This document shows positions 7,874 through 16,500 of a stretch of DNA of 27,745 nucleotides, piece by piece. Below the pieces are notes generated by a model. That model searched no databases. It saw nothing but the letters and a program-made list of their open reading frames with translations, and was not told where the DNA came from. Origin of the DNA: DATNPH01 sp036703315 (GTDB lineage: Bacteria; Cyanobacteriota; Cyanobacteriia; Cyanobacteriales; Coleofasciculaceae); contig DATNPH010000010.1 of assembly GCA_036703315.1 (NCBI GenBank), forward strand, positions 1 through 27,745, written 5' to 3'. The translations under genes and the position numbers were made by a program. Position 1 is the stretch's first letter. Each line of letters begins with the position of its first letter.

Positions 7874-8329
7874 AGCGATCGCACCTGGTACACCCAATCC
7901 TTTAAAATCATCCAATAGTCCGTGTGTCGCCAGATGAATAATCCGAGCATTAGATAGCTTGGGCAAAGCTGCTGCTTTGGTAGCAAGATTACCTGTTAGC
8001 GCTTTGGTGTTGAGTAGCTGGGCAATGTCAGTAGCTTCTTTGTGAGCACCGGGTAAGTTTTTTAATTGCTGTGAGGCTTCTCCAACTGTAGTGGTAACAC
8101 TAGGCATAATGGGATTTCCCACAACCAGCACACCGTCTCCTGAAACCGTTGGTCGTTTTTCGTGGGTTAGCTGCAAGACCTGAATGGATGGTGCGGTAAG
8201 GATGGTGTGTTTTTCGATGAGGTATTTGCCACAAGTGTCTTGGAGTGGTGGGAAGGGTACTAAAAAGAGTTCGTTTTGCGGGATGAAAATGACGCGATCG
8301 CTGGCATCTTGGTTAGGCATTTGAGGCAT
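7874..8329 (-). pseudogene. Truncated CHAT-domain protease remnant
   Basis: The minus strand encodes about 150 residues of the middle of a CHAT (caspase HetF-associated with TPRs) domain: VIFIPQNELFLVPFPPLQD, YLIEKHTILTAPSIQVL, LVVGNPIMP, and the catalytic-His block IHLATHGLLDDFKGLGVPGA. Homology stops at about 7874. The block with the catalytic Cys (SACxTG) and the C-terminus are gone, and the frame then reads antisense into the P450 3' end. The TPR part that normally precedes the domain is also gone. The remnant begins right at the end of the receiver-GGDEF gene, overlapping it by 17 bases. It cannot be an active protease. A small expressed fragment from ATG 8329 is formally possible. Confidence 0.8.
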
Positions 8330-9272
8330 CTATCATCGAGCTGTAGAATTGATAGCTGCCGCCGCCCTGCTTCTGGCACGATCGCCTTGCCGTGTCTGCT
8401 GCTGTCAGCAACTGATCTGGATCGCAGCCATCCTTAGGATAAACGGAAATACCGATACTGGCCTGAATACAAACTTTCTCCTCATAGAGCAAGTAGGGTT
8501 GAGCGATCGCATTCTGGATTTTTTGAGCCAATTCGGCAATATCTTGTTGCCGGAGTCTATCTACCAGGAGAATGCCAAATTCATCTCCATTGAGTCGGAC
8601 AACAGTAGTTTGCTGACCCACGCAATGGGTTAGACGATCTGCCACCGCCCGGAGCAATAAATCTCCTGTCCTATATCCGAAGCTGGAGTTAATGTCTCTA
8701 AAGGCATCCAGATTTACACACAGGACTGCCACGAGTTGCTGTTGGCGTTGTGCTACCAAGATGGCATCACTAAGCCAACGGTGCAGCGGCATCCGGTTGG
8801 GGAGGTTGGTGAGAGGATCACAGTAGGCTAGCTTACCTAAGTCATCTACTGCTTGTTCCATATTATCTAGATAGGGCTGGGTGATTGTCGCCTGTTTTTC
8901 TAGTCGAGCTGAGATGGCTTTGATTAATTCATCGCTGGTAAATGGTTTCGTTAGATAATCGTCTGCGCCAAGATTCATGCCTTGTCGAATATCTGACTTA
9001 TCAGCTTTGGCACTGAGGAAAATGAAGGGAATTTTCGCCGTTGCTGGGTCTTGAAGCAGTTGTGTCAGCACACCATAACCATCAAGGTATGGCATTAGAA
9101 TGTCGCAAACAATCAGATCCGGTAAATGGCTCTTTGCCAGTAGCACACCCATCAAACCATCTTCTGCGCCGACAGATCGGAATCCACTATAGTTCAAGAT
9201 CCTGAGAAGATTTGAGCGAATCGATAGCTCGTCTTCAATCACTAGAATTACTTTTGTTGTTTGATTTTCCAT
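8313..9272 (-). CDS. Response regulator with GGDEF (diguanylate cyclase) output
   Basis: This 319-residue protein has an N-terminal receiver domain (about 1-125): acidic pair in VIEDE, phospho-acceptor Asp in LIVCDILMP, FLSAK and the LTKPF lysine. A GGDEF domain follows (about 145-310) with DPLTNLPNR and the signature RLNGDEFGIL. The signature has Asn for the first Gly, so diguanylate cyclase activity is uncertain; no RxxD inhibitory site is seen five residues before it. The segment that normally reads AMYRAK is replaced by ARRSCQ. Many relatives continue into an EAL domain; here the protein stops just after YQFYSSM, exactly where the CHAT remnant begins, so the 3' end may have been rearranged. 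It overlaps the kinase gene by 38 bases and is probably its partner. Confidence 0.88.
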   Translation of the reverse strand: MENQTTKVILVIEDELSIRSNLLRILNYSGFRSVGAEDGLMGVLLAKSHLPDLIVCDILMPYLDGYGVLTQLLQDPATAKIPFIFLSAKADKSDIRQGMNLGADDYLTKPFTSDELIKAISARLEKQATITQPYLDNMEQAVDDLGKLAYCDPLTNLPNRMPLHRWLSDAILVAQRQQQLVAVLCVNLDAFRDINSSFGYRTGDLLLRAVADRLTHCVGQQTTVVRLNGDEFGILLVDRLRQQDIAELAQKIQNAIAQPYLLYEEKVCIQASIGISVYPKDGCDPDQLLTAADTARRSCQKQGGGSYQFYSSMIDASNA

Positions 9273-11445
9273 AGTTCATTGGTAGCGTGACAGTAAAGGT
9301 AGTGCCCCTGTTTACTTCACTTTCCATTGCGATCGCACCTCCATGTAAATCCACACCCTTTTTGGCAATGGTCAGCCCTATCCCTGTCCCAGAGATCGTC
9401 CCGACATTGCTGCCGCGATGAAAACTTTCAAACAGACGCTGTTTGTCCACTGGTGGGATGCCAATACCTTGGTCTTGAATCTGAAAAATGGCTTCGCCCT
9501 CCTGACAGGTAAGGCGAAACTGGATTGTCGTGCCCTCAGGTGAGTACTTGATAGCATTGGAAAGCAAATTACTGAGGATGCTGCGGAGCAGTTTTTCATC
9601 CATGACACTGCTGCCTTCACCATGAACAGCAAATACAATCTTGTGATGTTTGCCGACACCGATTTCTATCTCTGTCACTAGAGCGCGGCAGAACTTTATA
9701 AGGTCAAGCTGAGTCGGTGTGAATTCTAGTTTTCCAGCGTCAGAACGACTAATAAACAGCACATCCTCCAAAAGCCGAACCATACGCTTGACAGCACCTT
9801 GAATCTGACTAAACAGTTCCTGTTTTTCTTGTTCCGTGCAAGGGAATTTCTCTAACAAGTCAGCAGACGAGAGGATGGTAGCCAAGGGTGTGCGGAATTC
9901 ATGGGAAGTCATGGAGATAAAGCGGGATTTCAATTCGTTGAGTTCTCGCTCCTTGGTTAGAGCCTTAAGAACTTCAGTTTCGGCTTGCTTGCGATCGCTA
10001 ATATCGCGCTGTATTGACACAAAGTGAGTACACTCACCCCGCTCATCGATAATGGGAACGATGTTGAGTTCTGTCCAAAACTCAGAGTGGTCTTTACGGT
10101 AGTTGATTAATTCAACTTGAACTGGCTCCTGCTTTAACAAAGCAGTACGAATTTTGTTTAACTGGGTACGCTCCGTCTTGGGTCCTTGTAAAATACGTGG
10201 TGTCTTGCCAATCACCTCTTCAGGACAGTAGCCAGTCACTTGACTAAAAGCCTCGTTGACGTACACGATCCTGGGACCAAAACCATTAATCGGTTCTGCT
10301 TCGGTAATCAGAATGACATCGTTGGCATTAGTAACCACTGATTCCAACAGATGCAGGCGCTCTTCCCTGCCCTTACGTTCAGTGATGTCTCGCGAAACTG
10401 ACACAATCTCTTTAGCTCCACCGATGTCTGGGTCACGCACGGTTTTGCTAGTGGTTTCAAACCAGATATAATTGCCGTCTTTGTTCCTAATACGATACCC
10501 AAGAGTGCCAATTGCTTGCTGCTTGAGAACCATTGAATGATGTTGCTGAATTATCTGCAAATCCTGGGGATGAACAAAGTTACGCATGGAGCATCCCAGT
10601 AACTCGTCAGGCTCATAACCCAGTAACATTTGGCAAGCTGGTGAGACGTAGAGATAAACACCCTCCAGATTAAGACGAGAGATCATGTCAGTGGAGTTCT
10701 CTGCCAGCAGCCGATAGCGTTCTTCACTAGCCCGGAGTATATGCTCGGCTTGCTGGCGCTCGGTGATATCCTGACCGACAGCTTGCAGCTTAACGATATG
10801 ACCTTGTTCATTGTAGAGAGCGCGAACAGTCCACTGATGCCAATGAGCCTCGCCAGTCTGCAAGGTAAGGTAATATTCAGCCGTCGATACTGGGTTTTCA
10901 GGGTTGAGGGTAGACAGGATGTCTGCCAGCAGTGGGGCGTCTTTGACTAGTATCCAGGATGAAAACTTGTGTCCGAGCAATTCCTCCTTTTGCTTGCCGA
11001 AATAATCACAGTAGGCTTCGTTCACAAACGTGATTGTGCCGTCGGGTAAAAAACGACAGATAAATCCGGTTTGATCTTCAACAATTCCCTGATAAAGTGC
11101 CTGACTCTTGCGGAGTTCCTCCTCTAACTCTTTACGTCGAGCTATCTCCTGTTCAAGCGACTCAAGAGTATCGGTAATGTTGTCGGCAAACTGACGAAAC
11201 TGAGTTTCACTGGTTTGTAGAGTTGATTCCGCCTGCTGGCGTTCCGTCAGGTTGCAATTGAGTAGTAGGACTGCCCTAGTGAACAACAGCATCACCAATA
11301 GGCTGCCAGTAAAGGTGAACCAAGAGGCTCGAGCCGTTTCCTTTAACGCGATCAAATTCAAGAAGGGAACGGCTATAATCCCAAGCAGAACTACCAAGGC
11401 GACCCCAAATTCTGCTGTCGTCTTTGTGTCAATTGACCATTTCAT
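9235..11445 (-). CDS. Membrane PAS-sensor histidine kinase
   Basis: Using ATG 11445 the protein has 736 residues; a TTG at 11505 would add 20, but the ATG precedes the family-like start MKWSIDTKTTAEFG. Two membrane spans lie at about 13-32 and 41-63, then a coiled coil, then three PAS/PAC modules at about 114-230, 237-356 and 362-485. The HisKA domain has the phospho-acceptor His515 in TSHEFRTP. The ATPase domain shows the N box NLLSNAIKYSP, DQGIGIPP and GTGIGLTIAK. With almost no periplasmic loop, sensing is probably through the membrane or the cytoplasmic PAS modules. The third PAS has a PRILQG segment like LOV domains but lacks the flavin Cys. The 3' end overlaps the response-regulator start, so the two form one operon. 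Confidence 0.92.
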   Translation of the reverse strand: MKWSIDTKTTAEFGVALVVLLGIIAVPFLNLIALKETARASWFTFTGSLLVMLLFTRAVLLLNCNLTERQQAESTLQTSETQFRQFADNITDTLESLEQEIARRKELEEELRKSQALYQGIVEDQTGFICRFLPDGTITFVNEAYCDYFGKQKEELLGHKFSSWILVKDAPLLADILSTLNPENPVSTAEYYLTLQTGEAHWHQWTVRALYNEQGHIVKLQAVGQDITERQQAEHILRASEERYRLLAENSTDMISRLNLEGVYLYVSPACQMLLGYEPDELLGCSMRNFVHPQDLQIIQQHHSMVLKQQAIGTLGYRIRNKDGNYIWFETTSKTVRDPDIGGAKEIVSVSRDITERKGREERLHLLESVVTNANDVILITEAEPINGFGPRIVYVNEAFSQVTGYCPEEVIGKTPRILQGPKTERTQLNKIRTALLKQEPVQVELINYRKDHSEFWTELNIVPIIDERGECTHFVSIQRDISDRKQAETEVLKALTKERELNELKSRFISMTSHEFRTPLATILSSADLLEKFPCTEQEKQELFSQIQGAVKRMVRLLEDVLFISRSDAGKLEFTPTQLDLIKFCRALVTEIEIGVGKHHKIVFAVHGEGSSVMDEKLLRSILSNLLSNAIKYSPEGTTIQFRLTCQEGEAIFQIQDQGIGIPPVDKQRLFESFHRGSNVGTISGTGIGLTIAKKGVDLHGGAIAMESEVNRGTTFTVTLPMNYGKSNNKSNSSD

Positions 11446-11531
11446 GACTAGAGTTGCTTGTGATCTACCGGGAAAGCTTTCTAATTTTTGTCTACTCAGG
11501 CTCAAGTGTTGGCTAAATATTTAAACATTAC

Positions 11532-11556
11532 GAGTCTGACGACTCACTTCCGGAAG
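11532..11556. promoter_or_regulatory. Adjacent palindromes between divergent kinase and cyclase genes
   Basis: In the 240-base gap between the kinase and cyclase starts, GAGTC and GACTC form a 5-base-arm inverted repeat (11532-11545), followed at 11547-11556 by the perfect 10-base palindrome CTTCCGGAAG. A shared operator for the two divergent signalling genes is possible. Short palindromes also arise by chance, so this is only a candidate. Confidence 0.3.
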
Positions 11557-11685
11557 GTGGGTTAAAGAACATCACAATTGAGAGCGATCGCTACAAACCC
11601 TTATTTTTCCTCTTTGGTAGCAACTGGGGGGAACCCACGACTTTCGCTATCTTTAGGTTAATGACAGCGATCGTGAGGATGGGAT

Positions 11686-13317
11686 GTGCCTTACTTAATC
11701 TACAATCCTGAAACTCCTAGCGAAAAAACCTATGAATTGGTGTTCGGGACAAACACCCTTGGACGGGAGTGGGATAACACTATTTTTCTCCAGGATGGGA
11801 GTCTTTCCCGTCGCCACGCAGAAATTACTATTGGCTACAATCACGTTGCGATTACGGATCTGCATAGCCTTAATGGTACGTTTGTCAACGAGGTCAAAAT
11901 TGACCGATGCGAACTCAAGGACGGCGACTGGATTCGTTGTGGAAGCGTAGTTTTCAAATTCGCCCTTCAGCTCAGAAATTTTAGGCAAGAGTCTCTAGCG
12001 TCTAGAGATTCTCAGATTTCTATTGTCAAGCAAGTCTCGCCTGAGCCGCATCAGACTGTGATGCAGAACTTACTAGATCAGCATGGAACAGACCACTCAG
12101 TCCTCCGGATTAGGCAGAAGGATACTAACCAACGGGCAGTTGATAAATTAAAAATTTTGCTAGAGGTCAGTAAACAGCTTTCTACACCTGAAAAATCGGA
12201 TCAACTGCTTGAGAAGATTCTCGATCTACTGTTGACGATTATGGATGTAGATCGAGCAGCAATTCTCCTGCTAAATCAAGCAACTGGACAGCTCGAACAT
12301 AAGGTAGTCAAGTCGCGATTAGGAATTCCGAATGACTATCAATTCTATAGCAAAAGAATTATCGATTTGGTTTGCACGAATGGAGAAGCCCTCTTAACTA
12401 CCGATGCCAGTATCGACGAGCGTTTGAATAACTCAGAGTCTATTCTTAGACAAGCTATTCATGCCTCAATGTGCGTACCCCTTAAACCCCGAGACCAAGT
12501 GATTGGGGTGTTGTATGTTGATAATTTGTCCATGTCGAATATTTACTCTGATGAAGATGTAAAGTTTCTGACAGCTCTTGCCAACCAAGCCGCGATCGCC
12601 ATTGACAATTCCCAACTCTACAAAAAGATGGAAGAAGAAGCTGTCATACGCGATAAACTTGAGCGTTTCTTTCCCGAAGCTGTTAGTAGAAAGCTCAGGG
12701 AAGAAGGCAACTTGGAGATTGTAGAAACCGAAGTAACAGCCCTATTTGTTGATATTAGCGGCTTTACGAAAATGTCCTCTACAATGCAGCCGCGCCAAGT
12801 AATTGAGATGCTCAACGAGTACTTTAAGGTCATGGTGGAGGAAATTGTGTTTCCCTATGAAGGTACCTTAGAAAAATACATTGGGGATGCTTTACTTGCC
12901 GTTTGGGGTGCTCCGTATCAAAAAGAAAATGATGCACAGCAAGCTGTCCTTGCCGCGATAGAGATGCAGCGAGCTGTTTGCCGTCTTAATCAGGAGTGGC
13001 TACAGCGAGGCAAGAAACCTATTCAAATCCACATTGGCATCAATACCGGAAAAGTAGCAGCAGGAAATATTGGCTCAGAAAAACTGATTCAATATGCCTC
13101 TATTGGGGATACTATGAATGTAACCAGTCGGATTTGTAGCGCTGCTCAAGCGGAGGAAATCTTTATTTCCCAAAGCACCTTTGACCAGATCAGAGGTTGG
13201 AACCTACCTTTTGAAAAGCTAGACCCAGTTTGGGTTAAAGGAAAGGAGCAGCCCCTACAACTTTATCGCCTCCTTTGGCAGCAATTACCATCCGTAGCTA
13301 CCTCACCTTCACTTTAA
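11686..13317 (+). CDS. FHA-GAF-class III adenylate cyclase
   Basis: This 543-residue soluble protein starts at GTG 11686, preceded by AGGATGGG. An FHA phosphothreonine-binding domain (about 20-95) shows LGREWDN, SLSRRHAEI and LNGTFVN. A GAF domain follows (about 155-310), then a class III cyclase domain (about 345-510). The cyclase has both metal-binding aspartates (D356 in FVDISGF and D401 in IGDALLAVWG), the adenine-contacting Lys397, and the transition-state Asn478 and Arg482 in NVTSR. Lys favours ATP, but the partner position is Ala471 rather than Asp or Thr, so cAMP is likely but not certain. Only one cyclase domain is present, so it works as a homodimer. The FHA domain suggests control by a Ser/Thr kinase. 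It is transcribed away from the histidine kinase. Confidence 0.92.
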   Translation: MPYLIYNPETPSEKTYELVFGTNTLGREWDNTIFLQDGSLSRRHAEITIGYNHVAITDLHSLNGTFVNEVKIDRCELKDGDWIRCGSVVFKFALQLRNFRQESLASRDSQISIVKQVSPEPHQTVMQNLLDQHGTDHSVLRIRQKDTNQRAVDKLKILLEVSKQLSTPEKSDQLLEKILDLLLTIMDVDRAAILLLNQATGQLEHKVVKSRLGIPNDYQFYSKRIIDLVCTNGEALLTTDASIDERLNNSESILRQAIHASMCVPLKPRDQVIGVLYVDNLSMSNIYSDEDVKFLTALANQAAIAIDNSQLYKKMEEEAVIRDKLERFFPEAVSRKLREEGNLEIVETEVTALFVDISGFTKMSSTMQPRQVIEMLNEYFKVMVEEIVFPYEGTLEKYIGDALLAVWGAPYQKENDAQQAVLAAIEMQRAVCRLNQEWLQRGKKPIQIHIGINTGKVAAGNIGSEKLIQYASIGDTMNVTSRICSAAQAEEIFISQSTFDQIRGWNLPFEKLDPVWVKGKEQPLQLYRLLWQQLPSVATSPSL

Positions 13318-13409
13318 TCTGAGATTTCGCACCCTCAACTGGCATAAGACGCTCGGAAAGCGCAGCGTGCCGCAGGCAAAACTCGAAGAGAGCTAGCGCT
13401 AAGGGTTTT

Positions 13410-13481
13410 TTGGTAATTGGTAATTGGTAATTAGTTATACATAAACTACGTAGAATAATTTTCCCATTCCCCATTCCCCAC
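13410..13481. repeat. Heptanucleotide tandem repeats (STRR-like)
   Basis: Three exact TTGGTAA units and one degenerate unit (TTAGTTA) occupy 13410-13437, and CCATTCC/CCCATTCC units follow at 13463-13481. Heptamer tandem repeats of this kind are a known trait of filamentous cyanobacterial genomes. They fill much of the 266-base gap between the convergent cyclase and giant secretion-CHAT genes; a fragment of a GCGCAGCGTGCCGCAGGC-type repeat is at about 13358-13377. No intrinsic terminator was clear there. Confidence 0.8.
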
Positions 13482-13583
13482 TCGCTAGTAGTGTGATACA
13501 TCAGGTTGCAGAATGTGGGTTTAATAAGGGAGATGGAGGAGATAACTTCTGAGTCTTCCCTACCTTCCCCACCCTTTTCTTAG

Positions 13584-16500
13584 TCACCAAGGATTGCCAA
13601 CCATTGTAAAGCCACTCCAGTAGTAAGGATGCGACAAATCTTTGTCACCTCGCTGGATTAACTCTGGCGTCAAGGGAAACCTTCCTTTACTAGTGACCAA
13701 TTGCCCACCTTCAATACGCAGCTTACCTTTGAGCATCCCCAACTGTGCCTGTCGTAGAGCCTCTGCTTTAATCGGAGCATCCTTGAGCTGTTGGTAAAAC
13801 TCGCTCATTAATCCTAGAGTTCCTACATCATTGACATACCACAGACTGGCTAAAGCCGATTTCACCCCAGCTTGTAAGGCTAACCCAGCAAAGCCTAATT
13901 CCACCTGCTCATCACCAACCGCTGTCCGACAAGCAGAAAGCACCAATAAGTCTACGGATGGTTTAGTCCATCCTAAAGATGACAGTTGCATTGGAGGCAA
14001 CTTATAATCTCTCAACTGAATATAGGAATTAGTCGCTTTCCCTGGCAGAAATTCAGCATGAGTTGCCAGGTGGACAATACGAAAGGGAGTGTTCGCCCGT
14101 TGAGACTTTAGAGTGTTCAAAGTAAAGTCTTGGTTGAGAAAGGATTTACCGGGCCAGGTTTGGCTAATTATCCCCAATTCCACTGGCACAGCTGGTAAAG
14201 GACTGTTGTTGCTAAATTCACTTGCCCCCATCGCCAATACTTGAGACTTGCGGATATCAGCGTAGCGAGTATCAGTAAGGGAAAGACTGGGCATAATACC
14301 GACACTGTATCGTTCCACAATAAACCCGTTGCTATCGTGGAGGGCAGCTAAGGGAATCGTGCGTAGTCCCTTATCAGTGATATAAACTAGATTGCTGATA
14401 CCTAGCTGCTGTAGGTCTTCTTCTAAGGGAGCCACAAGCCACTGATACATTTGACGGGATGGGCTGAGATAACCACGAGAATTTTGGACATCGGTAACAG
14501 TGCGGCGAAATTGATCCGCCATTGCTATCACTTGAGCTTTAGTGGCCTTGACTGCCTTACGGATGGGTTTGCCTTTTCCTGTTATCAGGATAAGTTCTAA
14601 GCGATCCTCGTTCGGAGGCGCTGCGCTAACGCTAGAGCTAGGAGTTACAGAACGCAACAGTGACAGTCGAGCCGACTCGTCCTCTAAGCTTTGCTCTGAA
14701 GTAGAAATCCTATTAGGGAAAAACATCGCATAGATAACAGCTGATTTGATGTTAGTGGCGCTTTCTACATTGCGTAAGATGTTTTGAGCTTCTGCGAGAG
14801 TGGTGCCTGAAGACTCACCACGCCCAAAATATTGGGCAAAATCACTACTTAATGACTGATCAATTGTCCCTACAGCCTTGGAGTCGTCTTTTTGAGATGG
14901 CAGTAGTGAGTTTGGTGAGTTTGAGTGAGGGTTCGTTAGGTCAACAGGATTGATGCTGATGGGTGGGTTGCGGTTGGGTGGGTTGTTGATGGGTGGGTTG
15001 TTGATGGGTGGGTTGCTGCTAGGCTGGTTAACGCTAATAATCCGAATGTTGCCTTCTGTTTTGGTATAGGGAAAGGATTGTAGCGGTGCAATTGTAAAAT
15101 TGCCGCTAGTAATCGCGCCAAGCACACCATTTGTGCCAGCATCTCCGACAGTGAAAGGAATCACTCCTCTACCTCCATGCCGGATGGTAATTGAACCGCC
15201 ACTATTACCCCCAACGGAGGAAATACTTGCTGTTAAGCCGTTGGCAGCTGTAAAGGTATCCGTAGCTTGAAAAAATCCCTTGCTATTGATGTCTACTGTG
15301 CCGCCAGTGGTTCCTCCTTGGGTATCAATTGAGGACACTTTGATGTCATCAGCACGGTTAATAAGGGCGACATTGCCCCCCCTGTCAGTTGTGCCACTAC
15401 TATTGATTTGTCCGGTATTAATTTGAGTGGCAGCATCCACTCGAATATTCCCACCATTGGTAGCTCCTGAGGCGTTGAGATTGCCAGTCGTAATTGCACC
15501 TCGATCGCTGTTGAGGATAATATCCCCACCGATACCAGAGGCAGAAGAGGAGTTGAGCGCACCCGTGCTGATATTACCGCTAGTGCTGATCAGGTTAATT
15601 CCTGCGGCTGAGGTGATATTTCTAGTACTCAAATTACCGTTAGCTGTAATCCCAACGGTTCCGTTATTAATCGCTGTTACGGTATCGTTCAGCTTGACTG
15701 TATCGCTGGCGTTAATGTTGAGTCCTCCAGAGCCAATACTCAGCATCGATTTGGCATCAACGTTTCTCGCCGTAATGTCTAAACCAAGCAAAGAACCAAC
15801 AGCACCATTGAACTGCACGGTACCGCCAGCATTGAGAGGCAGTAGTTGATTACCCGCGATCGCACCGTCAAAAGTGATATTTCCGCCTGTGGTGATTCTA
15901 CCGCCGCCTGCGGTAAGTGGACTGCTGATCTTGATGTTGCCACTCCCAGCAGAGATGGTGTTGTTGAGATTGACGCTGCCTGAGTTACTCACAGAAATAT
16001 TTCCCGAATCCTTCGCGGATAGCTGCTCATTAACCGTAAGCGTTCCAGAACCTGTAATGTTGATGTTCCCAGTTCCAGTCGTGCTAATTCCATTAACCCC
16101 ACCCACGGAACCAATCGTTAGATTACCGCTTTGAGTATTAAGGTTCACCCCGCCTGTGCTGGTTCGAGCAGCTACCGTTCCCACGTTGATGTCCAACAGA
16201 GCCGTTTCCGTCCCTACGCCTCTAGCCGCATCGAACAGGACTGAACCCTTACCGCCAATGACCAAATCTGTAATCCCTGTGTTGTTATCAATGATGCTTC
16301 CAGTGGAGATGAATTGAGCTGTCCTATCATTAGCAAGGCGGAGTTGGTTGTTGAAGGTAATGTCTCCACCTCGGACTGTCAGGTCGAATCCCTGACGACT
16401 CAAATCCACTCCTGCCGATGGAGCAATATTAACGAGTCCTGTGCCTCCTGCTCGACCAATGATGACTTTCGTAAAGCCCGGTTGTAAAGCAGCTAAGTCA

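Noticed and set aside
9327..10950. Short plus-strand frames opposite the histidine kinase
   Set aside because: Shadow frames of a gene with unmistakable PAS, HisKA and ATPase motifs.
13410..13437. Possible CRISPR-like array
   Set aside because: The units are adjacent heptamers without spacers; these are STRR-type tandem repeats.
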